A stretch of DNA of 64,000 nt from Deltaproteobacteria bacterium (GCA_020848905.1 JADLHG010000026.1:81422-145421), one strand, 5' to 3'. Counted from the stretch's first letter, positions 28,948 to 38,300 are shown. Notes: generated by a model from the sequence alone, not told the origin. Numbers and translations are program-made.

Positions 28948-29078
28948 GGGAGCACGACCCGCACGCGGGTCCTCTCCGGATAAACCCCCGCCGGCGTCGG
29001 GGCAAGGTCTTTCGCCGGCAACTCCCTCGCCTCCGACGATCGGGGCTCGCGTGCGGAATCCGGGAGAGCCGGACCGGA

Positions 29079-29097
29079 TACCGCACGCGGTACCGCG
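29079..29097. promoter_or_regulatory. overlapping palindromes between divergent genes
   Basis: TACCGC-AC-GCGGTA (29079-29092) overlaps the perfect 12-bp palindrome CGCGGTACCGCG (29086-29097), between genes starting at 28947 (minus) and 29211 (plus). Candidate dimeric regulator site. Confidence 0.3.
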
Positions 29098-29137
29098 GCG
29101 CGAGCGCAATGTACGTGAAACAACAAGGGGCACGCGC

Positions 29138-29153
29138 TGGCCCCAGCCTTGCT
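29138..29153 (+). promoter_or_regulatory. candidate sigma-54 promoter of HhH protein gene
   Basis: TGGCCCCAGCCTTGCT: GG and GC are separated by exactly 10 nt and the -12 half is the consensus TTGCT; the -24 half keeps TGGC. Predicted transcription start is near 29164, 47 nt before the ATG at 29211. Confidence 0.4.
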
Positions 29154-29210
29154 CTTCCTTAGGTCGTTCGGCGCGGTGCCGAACCTCGCAACGTCCGACA
29201 GGAGGAACCC

Positions 29211-29570
29211 ATGGGCACACGCAACGCATCCCCTCTCGCCGCAGCGCTCGCCGTGATCGGTCTCTGCTCCGCCACGGCGTGGGCCGACCCTGCTCCCGAC
29301 CGAGGCCGGGCCGTCGCCGCGCAGCACAGCCCCGGCGTGGTGAACCTGAACACGGCCACGGCGGAACAGCTCGAGCTCTTGCCCGGCATCGGACCGTCGA
29401 AGGCGCAGCGGATCCTGTCCTACCGCTCCAAGCGGAAGTTCTCGTCGGTCCACGAGCTGACGCGGGTGAAGGGGATCGGTCGCAAGACGCTGCAGAAGCT
29501 GCGGCCGTATCTCTCGACGCAGGGGCCCACCACGCTGACGAGCAAACCGAAGGCCACGCGAAAGGGATGA
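29211..29570 (+). CDS. ComEA-like helix-hairpin-helix secreted protein
   Basis: 119 residues: signal peptide (1-25, cleavage after TAWA) and a ComEA-type HhH DNA-binding domain (about 44-105) with [22 protein letters not shown] and [16 protein letters not shown]. Family members bind double-stranded DNA at the cell surface during transformation, or help DNA uptake and repair. AGGAGG lies 5 nt before the ATG, a near-perfect ribosome-binding site. A candidate sigma-54 promoter precedes it. No other competence gene is visible nearby. Confidence 0.9.
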   Translation: MGTRNASPLAAALAVIGLCSATAWADPAPDRGRAVAAQHSPGVVNLNTATAEQLELLPGIGPSKAQRILSYRSKRKFSSVHELTRVKGIGRKTLQKLRPYLSTQGPTTLTSKPKATRKG

Positions 29571-29682
29571 CGAGCTCGGCCCACCGCGAGGGCGCGGCGA
29601 CACCTTGCCGTGGCCCATCGCCCTCGCGGCGCGCCCTGGGAGCACCCATGATCGCACGACCGGACCAGAAGCCCGCGGTGCG

Positions 29683-29711
29683 TCGACCGCAGAGAGGCGC
29701 TCGGGTAGACT
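29683..29711 (+). promoter_or_regulatory. candidate leaderless promoter for M20 peptidase
   Basis: TCGACC (29683-29688), a 17-bp spacer, TAGACT (29706-29711), then 6 nt to the ATG. Transcription would start at or next to the start codon. Confidence 0.4.
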
Positions 29712-29717
29712 CGCGCC

Positions 29718-31094
29718 ATGCACGACCTCGCCGGCTTGACCCCCGACCGATGGAAGGACGCGTGCGGAGAGGCCTCCGCACTCCTGCAGGAGATCCTGCG
29801 CCTCGACACCACCAATCCCCCGGGGAACGAGCGGCTCGTGGCCAACGCATTGGCGGCGTCGCTCGCCCGGGACGGCGTACAGTGCGAGATCCTCGAGGCC
29901 GCTCCCGGCCGGGCGAACCTCGTGTGCCGGCTCTCCTCGGGACGGGAGGAACCGGCGCTGCTGCTCACCGGTCACGCGGACGTGGTGTCGCCGGGAGACC
30001 TGAGCCGCTGGACCCATCCTCCCTTCGCCGGGGTCCTGGCCGACGGGATGATCTGGGGACGCGGCGCGGTGGACATGAAGAACATGGTCGCCATGTCGAC
30101 CATGGTCGTGAAGCTCCTGGCGCGACAGGGGGTGACGCTGAAGCGGGACGTCGTGCTCGCCATCGTGGCCGACGAGGAGGAGGGCTGCGATTGCGGCGCG
30201 CGCTTTCTGGTGGAGCGGCACGCCGACAAGGTGCGAGCGGGCTACGCGCTGGGCGAGATCGGCGGGTTCCCGACGCCGGCCGGAACGGCGCGGATCATTC
30301 CCGTGCAGACGGCAGAGAAGGGGATGTGCTGGCTGCGCCTGAGAGCCGAGGGCCCCACCGGGCACGGGTCCATGCCGCGCCCGGACAACGCGGTGCTGCG
30401 GCTCTGCGACGCCGTGGCCCGGTTGGGAGAGAAACCCCTGCCGCAGCACAACACGCCCGTGGTGCAGAACTTCATCGAACAGGTCGCCGCGCTGCAGAAG
30501 CTGCCCGGGCGACTGGTCATGCCCCAGATGCTGAATCCGCGCCTCAGCAACGTGATTCTCAGCCGCCTGTTGCCCGACAAGGAGCAGGGACGCATCTTCG
30601 GCGCGCTCCTGCACAACACCGTCTCCCCGACGGTGCTCCGAGCCGGAGAGAAGGCCAACATGATCCCCGGCGAGGCCGAGGCGACCCTGGACGGCCGCAT
30701 CCTCCCCGGTCAGACGGCCGAGGACCTCTTGCACGAGATCCGCGAGGTCGTGGGCAGCGGCTTTCGCCTGGAGGTCATCCGTACCTCTCCGCCGGTCATC
30801 AACCATCCGCCGGACTCGAGCCTCTGGGACTGCATCCGACAGACGATCGCGCGGCACGCCGGCGGCCTTCCGGCGGTGCCGGCGATGATCCCGGGCTTTA
30901 CCGACGCGCAGTACTTCAGCCGGCTGGGCATTCGTTGGTACGGCTTCTCCCCCTTGTGGCTCGAGGCCTCTTCGGGGCTCCGCTTCGCCGACCTGTTCCA
31001 CGGCTACGACGAACGGATCCCCGAGGACGGCTACCATTGGGGACTCCGCGCGCTCTTCGAGACCGTCCACGCCTTCTGCGCCGGGGCGGCGTAG
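29718..31094 (+). CDS. M20-family metallopeptidase / deacylase
   Basis: 458 residues, cytoplasmic. The two-zinc site of the ArgE/DapE/ACY1 family is visible: His86-x-Asp88 (TGHADVV), Asp119 (GRGAVDMKN), Glu153-Glu154 (ADEEEG), and a later His. Such enzymes remove amino-acid or acyl groups from peptides or N-acyl amino acids. The substrate is not clear; argG and argH nearby do not prove an ArgE role. No ribosome-binding site is present. TAGACT 6 nt upstream suggests a leaderless message. Confidence 0.9.
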   Translation: MHDLAGLTPDRWKDACGEASALLQEILRLDTTNPPGNERLVANALAASLARDGVQCEILEAAPGRANLVCRLSSGREEPALLLTGHADVVSPGDLSRWTHPPFAGVLADGMIWGRGAVDMKNMVAMSTMVVKLLARQGVTLKRDVVLAIVADEEEGCDCGARFLVERHADKVRAGYALGEIGGFPTPAGTARIIPVQTAEKGMCWLRLRAEGPTGHGSMPRPDNAVLRLCDAVARLGEKPLPQHNTPVVQNFIEQVAALQKLPGRLVMPQMLNPRLSNVILSRLLPDKEQGRIFGALLHNTVSPTVLRAGEKANMIPGEAEATLDGRILPGQTAEDLLHEIREVVGSGFRLEVIRTSPPVINHPPDSSLWDCIRQTIARHAGGLPAVPAMIPGFTDAQYFSRLGIRWYGFSPLWLEASSGLRFADLFHGYDERIPEDGYHWGLRALFETVHAFCAGAA

Positions 31095-31186
31095 GAAGGG
31101 GGAGCCTCGACCCCCTCGGGGCCGGAGCCCCGACGGACGGCCCGCGTTCGACTCGCAGGCGCGCTAGAGGTAAGATCGTCGACGGC

Positions 31187-33847
31187 ATGTACGGCCAGTA
31201 TCAGGTCTTCGAGCGCATCGCAGAAGGAGGGATGGCGGAGATCTACCGCGGCCTGGCGCGCGGCGTGGAGGGCTTCGAACGCCCCGTGGTGATCAAGAAG
31301 GTCCACGCCCGATACAGCAGCGACGCGCGCTACGTGGACCTGCTGATCCGCGAGGCGAAGATCACGGCCCGACTGCACCACCGGAACATCGTCCAGATCC
31401 TCGACCTCGGCCAGAACGACGACGGCGAGTACTTCATCGTCATGGAGTTCGTGGACGGCCGGGACCTGCGCACCGCGATGGATCACGCGGCGAGAATGCG
31501 CCAGCCGCTCAGTCAGGACATGGCGCTCTACATCGCCACGGAGGTGTGCGACGCCCTGCACCACGCGCATCGGCTCGCCGACGCCCAGGGACGGACCCTG
31601 AACCTCATCCACCGGGACGTGTCGCCGTCGAACATCCTCATCTCCTACGCCGGAGAGGTGAAGCTCACCGATTTCGGAGTCGCGCGCTACGGCCGGGACG
31701 TCTCCCAGGTCGGGTCGCTCAAGGGCAAGGTCGCGTACATGTCCCCCGAGCAGGCGCGCGGCAAGGGGGTAGACCACCGAAGCGACATCTTCTCCCTGGG
31801 GGCGGTGCTCTTCGAGCTCGTCGTCGGCCGCCGCGTCTTCCAGGCCAGCACCGAGCTCGAGATGCTCCAGGCGGTCCGCTCGGCCAAGATCCCGCTGCCC
31901 TCGTCCATCGCGCCAGGGATCGCCCCCGAGCTGGAGGGCATCCTGCTACGGGCGCTCGAGCCCGAGGCCGCCCGACGCTACCAGGCCGTGGCAGACCTGG
32001 GCGCCGCGCTACGTGCCTATCGCATGCGCTCGGCCACGACGCTGGTAGGACCCACCGACCTCGCGTCGCTGCTGGTGCGGCTCTTCGGGGCGTCCCAGGC
32101 GAGCCTGCCCACGGTGTCGCAGGTCGCGTTCGCGCTCAACACCGTCGCGGGCTTCGATCTGCCGCGCACGGCGAATCTCCGGTCCGCGGACCCTGGCCGG
32201 AGACTCAACGATGCGGTGACTAATCCGGGCATCCCCTCTCCCACGCTCCTCGCGCGGCTGCGCGGAGCGGAGCACGAGCGCGGCAAAGGGGGCGGCAAGG
32301 GAGGCGAAGGGCACGCCCTGGCGCGGGAGCTAGGGGCCGGCAAGCGGCCGGGGGGCCTCGCCAGCGTGCCCACCGTGCCGAACCGCCACAGCGTCGTGGA
32401 GGTGACCGACGAGGACGTCGTGGACGAGGAGCACCTCCGCGCTGCGCCTGGAGAGGCCAGCGTCGCCACGGTTGCGACGGCCGACCCGGTCCGCCACGCC
32501 GCAGAGGTGCTGGACCGCATGGACGACGAGGACGAGCCGACGGAGATGCGCGGACCGCAGCACTCCGGGGGACCCCTCGGCGCGTACCGACCGCCGAGCG
32601 TGCCGGTCGACCTCGAACTCGTGAAGCAGATGACGGGCATGCCCCCGTTGCCCGAGGACATCACGGCCGAGACGGACCTGCCGGACCACCTGCGAGACGA
32701 GCTCCCGCCCTTCGAGACCGACGAGCTGGCGATGATCCCGCCGCTCCCGCCGGATGCCGCCGAAGAACCACCGACGACGAGCGACGCGGGGATCGTGTGG
32801 CCGAGCTCTCCATCGGTCGACACGGAGGACGCCTCGACGCCGGCCGCGACACCCGCTGGGCCCGTCGGCGAATCGGCGCTGCGCATTCTTCCCCCTCGAG
32901 CGGCGACGAAACCGCTCCCGCTCCCCGACGAGGCGGTGCCGCTCCCCATGTCGGCCGCGGCCCCCGTGGCCACACCCTTCGTGCAGCCGATGCGCACCTC
33001 CTCGGAGGCCGTGCCTCGACGAGGGCTCCGCGCGTGGCTCGTCGTCGCGCCGCTCGGGCTGGCCGTCGGCACGCTGGGAGCGTACGCGCTCGTCCATCGA
33101 CTCCTGGAGGGCGACGCGCGTACGCGGCTGGTAACGTCAGTGCAGCAACCCGGCGCTGTGGCCGAGGAGCCCGACGCCGCGCCGCCCGCCGTGACGCAGG
33201 CCCTGGGCCCGACGAAGGCACTAGGCCCCGCGAAGGCCCCCGCACCAGACGCGGCCGCGGCCGCACCGGACGTCGCCGCCGCCCGAGCCAGCGCGCCCCC
33301 TCGGGAGGAAGCGGACGCCCGGTCAGGCGGCCCGAGCGCCTCCCCGGCAACGCGTCGCGGTCGCCCCTCCGGCAAGGGCACGCTGCTCGCCGAGAACGGC
33401 AGCGCTCCTGCCACGGGTGCACCCGCAGTCCCGACACGCACGGCGCCCACGCGGCCTTCCACCGAGGGGGCCGTGGTCGCGCTGAAGTCCGCGCCACGCA
33501 AGCGGCCCGGAGCGCGGCGCCCGATCGCCGCCGTGCGCCCGATCGCCGCGGCGCGTCCGTCGCGTGGGTCCACTCTGCCGCGGCCGGCGAAGCCGGAGGC
33601 CGTCGATCCGGGGGGGGCCGAGCCCAAACCTGCGGGCGCGGGGCGCGTGATCCTGAAGTCCGAACCCTGGGCCTACATCGTCGTGGACGGCAAGGAGACG
33701 GGGCGTACCACCTCGGCCACGCCCTTCAGCCTGCCGGCTGGCACGCACGAGGTGGAACTCGTGAATCCGGCCTTGAAGCTCCGCAAGCGCGTGAGCATTC
33801 ACGTGGAGCCAGGCGAGACCGTGCGCCGCTTCGTGACGCTGCAGTAG
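31187..33847 (+). CDS. transmembrane Ser/Thr protein kinase with PEGA domain
   Basis: 886 residues. Active-looking Hanks kinase at 4-275: Gly loop IAEGGMAEIY, Lys37, HRDVSPSN (142-149), DFG (162-164) and MSPEQ. A long Pro/Glu/Asp linker holds many acidic and Thr residues, candidate phosphosites. A membrane helix at about 617-635 separates it from a periplasmic Ala/Pro-rich stretch and a PEGA domain (about 820-886, VDGKETGRTTSATPFSLPAGTH), a putative surface-layer or peptidoglycan-contact module. ATG 31187 is chosen because the kinase fold begins there; the frame is open far upstream as shadow of the M20 gene. A TAAGAT hexamer lies 10 nt upstream. Confidence 0.93.
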   Translation: MYGQYQVFERIAEGGMAEIYRGLARGVEGFERPVVIKKVHARYSSDARYVDLLIREAKITARLHHRNIVQILDLGQNDDGEYFIVMEFVDGRDLRTAMDHAARMRQPLSQDMALYIATEVCDALHHAHRLADAQGRTLNLIHRDVSPSNILISYAGEVKLTDFGVARYGRDVSQVGSLKGKVAYMSPEQARGKGVDHRSDIFSLGAVLFELVVGRRVFQASTELEMLQAVRSAKIPLPSSIAPGIAPELEGILLRALEPEAARRYQAVADLGAALRAYRMRSATTLVGPTDLASLLVRLFGASQASLPTVSQVAFALNTVAGFDLPRTANLRSADPGRRLNDAVTNPGIPSPTLLARLRGAEHERGKGGGKGGEGHALARELGAGKRPGGLASVPTVPNRHSVVEVTDEDVVDEEHLRAAPGEASVATVATADPVRHAAEVLDRMDDEDEPTEMRGPQHSGGPLGAYRPPSVPVDLELVKQMTGMPPLPEDITAETDLPDHLRDELPPFETDELAMIPPLPPDAAEEPPTTSDAGIVWPSSPSVDTEDASTPAATPAGPVGESALRILPPRAATKPLPLPDEAVPLPMSAAAPVATPFVQPMRTSSEAVPRRGLRAWLVVAPLGLAVGTLGAYALVHRLLEGDARTRLVTSVQQPGAVAEEPDAAPPAVTQALGPTKALGPAKAPAPDAAAAAPDVAAARASAPPREEADARSGGPSASPATRRGRPSGKGTLLAENGSAPATGAPAVPTRTAPTRPSTEGAVVALKSAPRKRPGARRPIAAVRPIAAARPSRGSTLPRPAKPEAVDPGGAEPKPAGAGRVILKSEPWAYIVVDGKETGRTTSATPFSLPAGTHEVELVNPALKLRKRVSIHVEPGETVRRFVTLQ

Positions 33848-33919
33848 GTCAAGGCCCGGCGCGGCCCCGTCAGCAGCGACGCGCCTCGACGGGACGGATC
33901 GTGGGGCGGAGGACGAGCT

Positions 33920-35149
33920 TCACCGGGCGAGGCGCAGGTGGACGACGGGTTCGGGTCGCGTCAGGACCACGGCGCTCGCCGCGGCGGCCCCCCCTGCGGC
34001 AACGGCTACTCCGGTCCAGAACCACCAGGTGGCCCAGAACGGACGACGGCGGCGGAGCCGGTCGCCTTCCGGCGGACCCGGGGAGGCGAGCGAGCGTTGC
34101 AGGGCGAAGGCCAGGGCGCCCGAGAGCTCTCCGGCGGCCCAGGAGAGCCGATCTTCCCCGACGATGCGGGAGCGGAGCACCTGCGCCTCCGCGCTGCCGT
34201 CGGCGGCGACCGGACGCGCGGTGATCTGCCACCCCTCTTCGCGAGACTGGAGCGCCACGGCCACGACCCAGGACGCGCCCAGGCGCCGGCCGATGGCCTT
34301 CAGCGTGGCGTCGCCGCCGCCCGACGGCGCAGGGGGCGAGAGCAGGACGTCTGCGCGTCCGCCGGCGGACACGGTGACCGCGCGACCGGCGGTGCCGCCG
34401 AACGCACCCACCGCCACGAAGTGCTCGCCCGCCGTGACGGTGGCCGTGACCGGAGCCTGTCCGCGGTACCGTCCGTCGATCCAGATCGGCTGGCCCTCGG
34501 GGGTGCTGCGTGCGACGAGCGTGCCCGTTTCCTTGGCCACGCGCGCGCGCAGGCGGTCGAACATCTGGACCACCACGGGGGCGTAGCGCCCCGGGTCGAG
34601 GCTCCGCGCGGGGTCGAGCACCGCCACGCGCGTGAGCGCCCAGCCCCCCCGCTCGGGATGACCCGTCTCGGCCTCGAGCTTCGCCAGGGCGAGCAGCACC
34701 TCGACGAGGGGCTCCACACTCGTCTGCGGACCGTACGCCTCTCGAAAGAGCCGATCCGCATCCTGGAGCAGGCGCAGCGCCTCCGCCTCACGGAACTCCG
34801 CCGAGGCCGCCTTGGCCTTCGCCAGGAGCGCTTGCAGCCGCGGGGCGACCGGCGCGCGATCCACGAGCGGCTCCTGACCCACCTGCCACGCCCCACGCGT
34901 CGCGAGACCCGTGGCGAGGGCCGCCAGGACCTGTCGCCGCACGGAAAGGGGCAGCTCGCCGTGAGCGACCTCGAGGAGGTGCACCCGCGTCCCCGGCGCC
35001 GCCGTCGCCCCCACCGTGGCGAGCACGCATGGAACGAACGCGACGAGCGCGGCCCAGCGCGGGCCGGCGAACCCTCGCGCCCGCATCGCCCCGGGGCGAA
35101 CGCTGCCCGAGCGGCGGTCTCGATTCGCGAGGTCTCTGAGCTTGGGCAC
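33920..35149 (-). CDS. PEGA-domain protein with helical repeats and C-terminal membrane helix
   Basis: 409 residues. An N-terminal hydrophobic segment (about 32-50) acts as signal or anchor. Helical, TPR-like sequence (LLAKAKAASAEFREAEALRLL) is followed by a PEGA domain (about 215-275, STPEGQPIWIDGRYRGQAPV) and a C-terminal membrane helix (about 378-398). It is convergent with the PEGA kinase, and both carry PEGA domains. GTG 35149 has TACAAT 8 nt upstream; the internal ATG at 35086 is an alternative start just before the hydrophobic segment. Function unknown, likely envelope-associated. Confidence 0.78.
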   Translation of the reverse strand: MPKLRDLANRDRRSGSVRPGAMRARGFAGPRWAALVAFVPCVLATVGATAAPGTRVHLLEVAHGELPLSVRRQVLAALATGLATRGAWQVGQEPLVDRAPVAPRLQALLAKAKAASAEFREAEALRLLQDADRLFREAYGPQTSVEPLVEVLLALAKLEAETGHPERGGWALTRVAVLDPARSLDPGRYAPVVVQMFDRLRARVAKETGTLVARSTPEGQPIWIDGRYRGQAPVTATVTAGEHFVAVGAFGGTAGRAVTVSAGGRADVLLSPPAPSGGGDATLKAIGRRLGASWVVAVALQSREEGWQITARPVAADGSAEAQVLRSRIVGEDRLSWAAGELSGALAFALQRSLASPGPPEGDRLRRRRPFWATWWFWTGVAVAAGGAAAASAVVLTRPEPVVHLRLAR

Positions 35150-35196
35150 GGACGCCCATTGTAGCGAAGCGCTTCAGCTCCCCGCAACGACCGGCG

Positions 35197-35202
35197 TATA
35201 CT
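35197..35202 (+). promoter_or_regulatory. candidate -10 of leaderless transcript
   Basis: TATACT, one base from consensus, lies 6 nt before the ATG at 35209. The -35 (TTCAGC at 35173-35178, 18-bp spacer) is weak. Confidence 0.45.
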
Positions 35203-35208
35203 TCGTGC

Positions 35209-36240
35209 ATGTCCCGCGCGACGAGCCCCCGGGCGATCCGGGTGCGGCAGCTCCAAATCTCCCTCGGTCTGACCGTCGTAGCGGCGCTCCTCGGCTGCGG
35301 CGGGGATGGCACGCTCACCTTGCGGCTCGTCGGAGCGGGGTGCGAGGACCCCTTCGCAGGGCTCGACCAGTACCGCGTACAGATCTTCAACACCACGCTC
35401 GGGGCGATCGAGCAGGTGGTCGTGCCGGCGAACAAGCTCGGCGCCGAGCTGAGCCAGCTCGCACCCACCCCCGGACGCCGCGTTCAGATAAGCGGCCTTC
35501 GCGGGACTCAGTTGGTCGCGCGCGGCGAGACCCGCGTGATCGACTTCACGAGCGGCGAGGACCTCGAGGAGCTGATCCCTTTCTCGACGCCACAGGTGGC
35601 CGTGGCGCTCCCTCAGCCGAGCGCCCACACGCGCAGCCCGACGCCCGACGGCTCGCTCAACGAATGGCGCAGCTCCCCGTCGCTGATCCTGGATGGCACG
35701 ATGCTGGCGGCCGGCGATCCGGCGCCGCTGTCGGACCTGCGGGCCGAGCTCTTTCTGGCGTGGGAGGCGGACCGGCTGCATTTCGCGCTCCGCGTGCTCG
35801 ACGACTGCCCCGCCCTGCGCGCCGGACAGCCCGCCGGACGATGCGCGGGGACCGAGCGCCCCGACCGGCTGGCGATCGGCCTCGACGGGACGAAAGACGG
35901 CGGAGACTACGGCAAGGGCGATTTCTGGCTGGAGATCCAGGCCAGCGCAGTCGTGGCCCGCAGGGGCCAGGGCCTCACGGCGAGCGACATCGCCGTGGCC
36001 TTCGCGCTACTGCCGAATGGCGCCGGATGGACCGTCGAGGGATGGCTCAAGCTTTCGGCCCTCGGCCGCGCCGGTCTGCAGCACCAGGACCGCATCGGCT
36101 TCGACCTCGTGCTCTACGACGAGGACCCAGGACAGGCGGTCCCCACGACCCTCCGCTGGTCCACGGGGAGCGGCTCCCCCGACCAGCCCACTCCCATCGG
36201 GCAGCTCGGGACGATCGGCTTCGCGCAGGCTGCGCCCTGA
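35209..36240 (+). CDS. lipoprotein with C-terminal CBM9-like domain
   Basis: 343 residues. Signal with lipobox ALLGC, Cys30, so an outer- or inner-membrane lipoprotein. The first half (about 31-140) is a beta-rich domain with RVQIFNTTLGAIEQVVVP. The second half (about 150-340) resembles carbohydrate-binding family 9/DOMON-like folds: DGSLNEWRSS, LFLAWEADRLHFALRVLDD, RLAIGLDG. CBM9-like domains in bacteria bind sugars or heme; the ligand here is unknown. The ATG has no ribosome-binding site but a TATACT box 6 nt upstream. Confidence 0.75.
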   Translation: MSRATSPRAIRVRQLQISLGLTVVAALLGCGGDGTLTLRLVGAGCEDPFAGLDQYRVQIFNTTLGAIEQVVVPANKLGAELSQLAPTPGRRVQISGLRGTQLVARGETRVIDFTSGEDLEELIPFSTPQVAVALPQPSAHTRSPTPDGSLNEWRSSPSLILDGTMLAAGDPAPLSDLRAELFLAWEADRLHFALRVLDDCPALRAGQPAGRCAGTERPDRLAIGLDGTKDGGDYGKGDFWLEIQASAVVARRGQGLTASDIAVAFALLPNGAGWTVEGWLKLSALGRAGLQHQDRIGFDLVLYDEDPGQAVPTTLRWSTGSGSPDQPTPIGQLGTIGFAQAAP

Positions 36241-36278
36241 GGGAAGGCAGGCGCGGCGTACCGGAAGGAAGCGCTTTT

Positions 36279-36298
36279 CGCGTCGCGGCCGCGACGCG
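36279..36298. repeat. perfect 20-bp palindrome between convergent genes
   Basis: CGCGTCGCGGCCGCGACGCG is self-complementary along its whole length and preceded by CTTTT. It lies between the convergent ends at 36240 and 36323. No T-run follows on either coding strand (TTTT precedes it on plus), so it may be a factor-assisted terminator or a protein-binding site. Confidence 0.5.
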
Positions 36299-36322
36299 GG
36301 ATCGCGGCCAAGGTGGCCGTGT

Positions 36323-37888
36323 TCAGAGCGGGATGTTGCCGTGCTTGCGAGGCGGGTTGTCCTGCCGCTTGTTGCGCAGCATGCGAAGCGCGGCGATCAG
36401 CCGGCCGCGGGTCTCGCGAGGGAGGATCACCTCGTCGATGTAGCCGAGCTCCGCCGCCTTGTAGGGGTTCGCGAAGGTGCGCCGGTAGTAGTCGATCTGC
36501 TCCTTCCGCGCGGCGTCCGGGTTCTCCGCCTCGGCGAGCTCCTTGCGAAAGAGGATGTTGACCGCCCCGTCGGGGCCCATCACCGCGATCTCGGCGGTCG
36601 GGTAGGCGAAGTTGATGTCCGCGCGAATGTGCTTGGACGCCATCACGTCGTAGGCGCCGCCGTAGGCCTTGCGCGTGATGAGCGTGACCTTTGGCACCGT
36701 GGCCTCGGCGAAGGCGTAGAGGAGCTTCGCCCCGTGCTTGATGATGCCGCCGTACTCCTGGTCGGTCCCGGGAAGGAAGCCGGGGACGTCCACCAGCGTC
36801 ACGAGCGGGATGTTGAAGCAGTCGCAAAACCGCACGAACCGCGCCGCCTTGATCGACGCGTTGATGTCCAGGCACCCGGCGAGGACCGCCGGCTGATTGG
36901 CCACGATCCCGACGGAGCGTCCCGCGAGTCGGGCAAACCCGATCACGATGTTCCCCGCGAACTGCGGCTGCACCTCGAGGAAGTAGTGGTCATCGACCAC
37001 CACCTTGATCAGGTCCTTGATGTCGTAGGGCTTGGTCGCCTCGCGCGGCACGAGCGTGTCCAGGGCCTCGTCCACGCGGGTCGCCGGATCTTCCGTCGGC
37101 TGCTCGGGCGGGTCCTCCATGTTGTTCTGCGGGAGGAACGAGAGCAGCTCGCGGATGCCGCGGATGAGCGCGGGCTCGTCGGGGAAGGCGAAGTGCGCCA
37201 CGCCGGACTTGGCGTTGTGCGTCGCCGCCCCGCCGAGCGCGTTCTTCGTCACCTCCTCGTGCGTCACGGCCTTGATCACGTCGGGCCCGGTGATGAACAT
37301 GTAGCTCGTCTCGTCCACCATCAGGATGAAGTCGGTCAACGCCGGCGAGTAGACGGCGCCGCCGGCGCAGGGACCGAGGATCGCCGAGACCTGCGGAATG
37401 ACCCCCGAGAAGAGGGTGTTGCGCAGGAAGATCTCCGCGTAGCCGCCGAGAGACTCCACCCCCTCCTGGATGCGCGCCCCGCCCGAATCGTTGAGTCCCA
37501 CCACGGGAGCGCCGACCTTCGCCGCGAGGTCCATGACCTTGCAGATCTTCGCCGCGTGCGCGAGACCCAAGCTCCCGCCGAAGACGGTGAAGTCCTGCGC
37601 GAAAACATACGTCAGGCGACCCCGCACCTCGCCGTAGCCTGTGACCACGCCGTCGCCGAGGACGCGCTGCTCGGCCATGCCGAAGTCGGTGCAGCGGTGC
37701 AGCGCGAGCCGGTCGAGCTCGACGAAGGTGCCGGGATCGAGGAGGGCCTCCACCCGCTCGCGCGCCGTGAGCTTTCCCGCCTCGTGCTGTTTGGCAATGC
37801 GCGCGGCCCCGCCCCCCTCGAGAGCTCGAGCGTTGAGCTGCTCGAGATAGGCCACGGGCTCGGTCACGCGGTCGGTTCTCTGAGTCAC
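36323..37888 (-). CDS. acyl-CoA carboxylase carboxyltransferase (beta) subunit
   Basis: 521 residues, typical for PccB/AccD5-type subunits (about 510-540). It transfers CO2 from biotin to acetyl-, propionyl- or a related acyl-CoA. Both crotonase-like halves are present: N-terminal [24 protein letters not shown] with [16 protein letters not shown], and C-terminal [49 protein letters not shown]..., with AYGGAYDVM for the acyl-CoA pocket. No biotin carboxylase or biotin-carrier gene is in the window. The start is GTG in a GTGA overlap (37885-37888), with AGAGAGGC upstream. Confidence 0.95.
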   Translation of the reverse strand: MTQRTDRVTEPVAYLEQLNARALEGGGAARIAKQHEAGKLTARERVEALLDPGTFVELDRLALHRCTDFGMAEQRVLGDGVVTGYGEVRGRLTYVFAQDFTVFGGSLGLAHAAKICKVMDLAAKVGAPVVGLNDSGGARIQEGVESLGGYAEIFLRNTLFSGVIPQVSAILGPCAGGAVYSPALTDFILMVDETSYMFITGPDVIKAVTHEEVTKNALGGAATHNAKSGVAHFAFPDEPALIRGIRELLSFLPQNNMEDPPEQPTEDPATRVDEALDTLVPREATKPYDIKDLIKVVVDDHYFLEVQPQFAGNIVIGFARLAGRSVGIVANQPAVLAGCLDINASIKAARFVRFCDCFNIPLVTLVDVPGFLPGTDQEYGGIIKHGAKLLYAFAEATVPKVTLITRKAYGGAYDVMASKHIRADINFAYPTAEIAVMGPDGAVNILFRKELAEAENPDAARKEQIDYYRRTFANPYKAAELGYIDEVILPRETRGRLIAALRMLRNKRQDNPPRKHGNIPL

Positions 37889-38205
37889 GATGATTGCCTC
37901 TCTTCCACGTAGGTCTGCAGGGCCAAGATCTGGTCGGCGGTGAGCGCGACGAGCTCTGCCTCGCTCCCCGCCTGCGGGCGCTCGGGGTCGTAGTACAGCC
38001 TTCCCCGCGTCGCGATCGGCGTCCCGTCCGGCAAGGCGAAGCTCAGTTCGGCCACGCCCTCTCCCTCGATCGGAAGGTCGCGCGCGAAGAGGAGCCGCGG
38101 CGGGAGCTCGACCCGCTCCGTGAGTCGATAGCAGCGCTGCCCCGTCGACGGACCCGAGAGGAGGTCGAGACGGACGGTGACTTGCAGCGGTGCGCTCCTC
38201 GCCAT
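37885..38205 (-). CDS. small protein, possibly PilZ-like
   Basis: 106 residues, soluble, mostly beta by pattern ([55 protein letters not shown]) with a C-terminal helix ([14 protein letters not shown]). The beta-barrel-plus-helix layout resembles atypical PilZ proteins of myxobacteria, but the c-di-GMP motif RxxxR...D/NxSxxG is not visible, so c-di-GMP binding is doubtful. Its stop overlaps the carboxylase start by 4 bp, implying coupled, stoichiometric synthesis. A strong promoter lies 20-60 nt upstream. Confidence 0.65.
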   Translation of the reverse strand: MARSAPLQVTVRLDLLSGPSTGQRCYRLTERVELPPRLLFARDLPIEGEGVAELSFALPDGTPIATRGRLYYDPERPQAGSEAELVALTADQILALQTYVEERQSS

Positions 38206-38231
38206 TCCTTTGGCTCTCGATCCGAGGCGGC

Positions 38232-38261
38232 ACAGTACCGTGGGCCTAGAAGGAGTGTCAA
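38232..38261 (-). promoter_or_regulatory. sigma-70-type promoter for the small-protein/carboxylase operon
   Basis: On the minus strand TTGACA (38256-38261), an 18-bp spacer, TACTGT (38232-38237). The -35 is perfect. Predicted start near 38225, about 20 nt before the ATG at 38205. Confidence 0.55.
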
Positions 38262-38285
38262 CGCGACGACCGTCGAGGGCGGGGC

Positions 38286-38299
38286 CCCCGCGCGCGGGG
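38286..38299. terminator. 14-bp GC palindrome just after the beta-lactamase-like gene
   Basis: CCCCGCGCGCGGGG is a perfect palindrome that begins 2 nt beyond the stop codon at 38301 on the minus strand. No T-run follows; it may be a weak or Rho-assisted terminator. Confidence 0.3.
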
Positions 38300-38300
38300 C

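Noticed and set aside
28593-31070. 825-codon open frame on the minus strand across the HhH and M20 genes
   Set aside because: Spans an intergenic region and two well-supported genes on the other strand; no domain.
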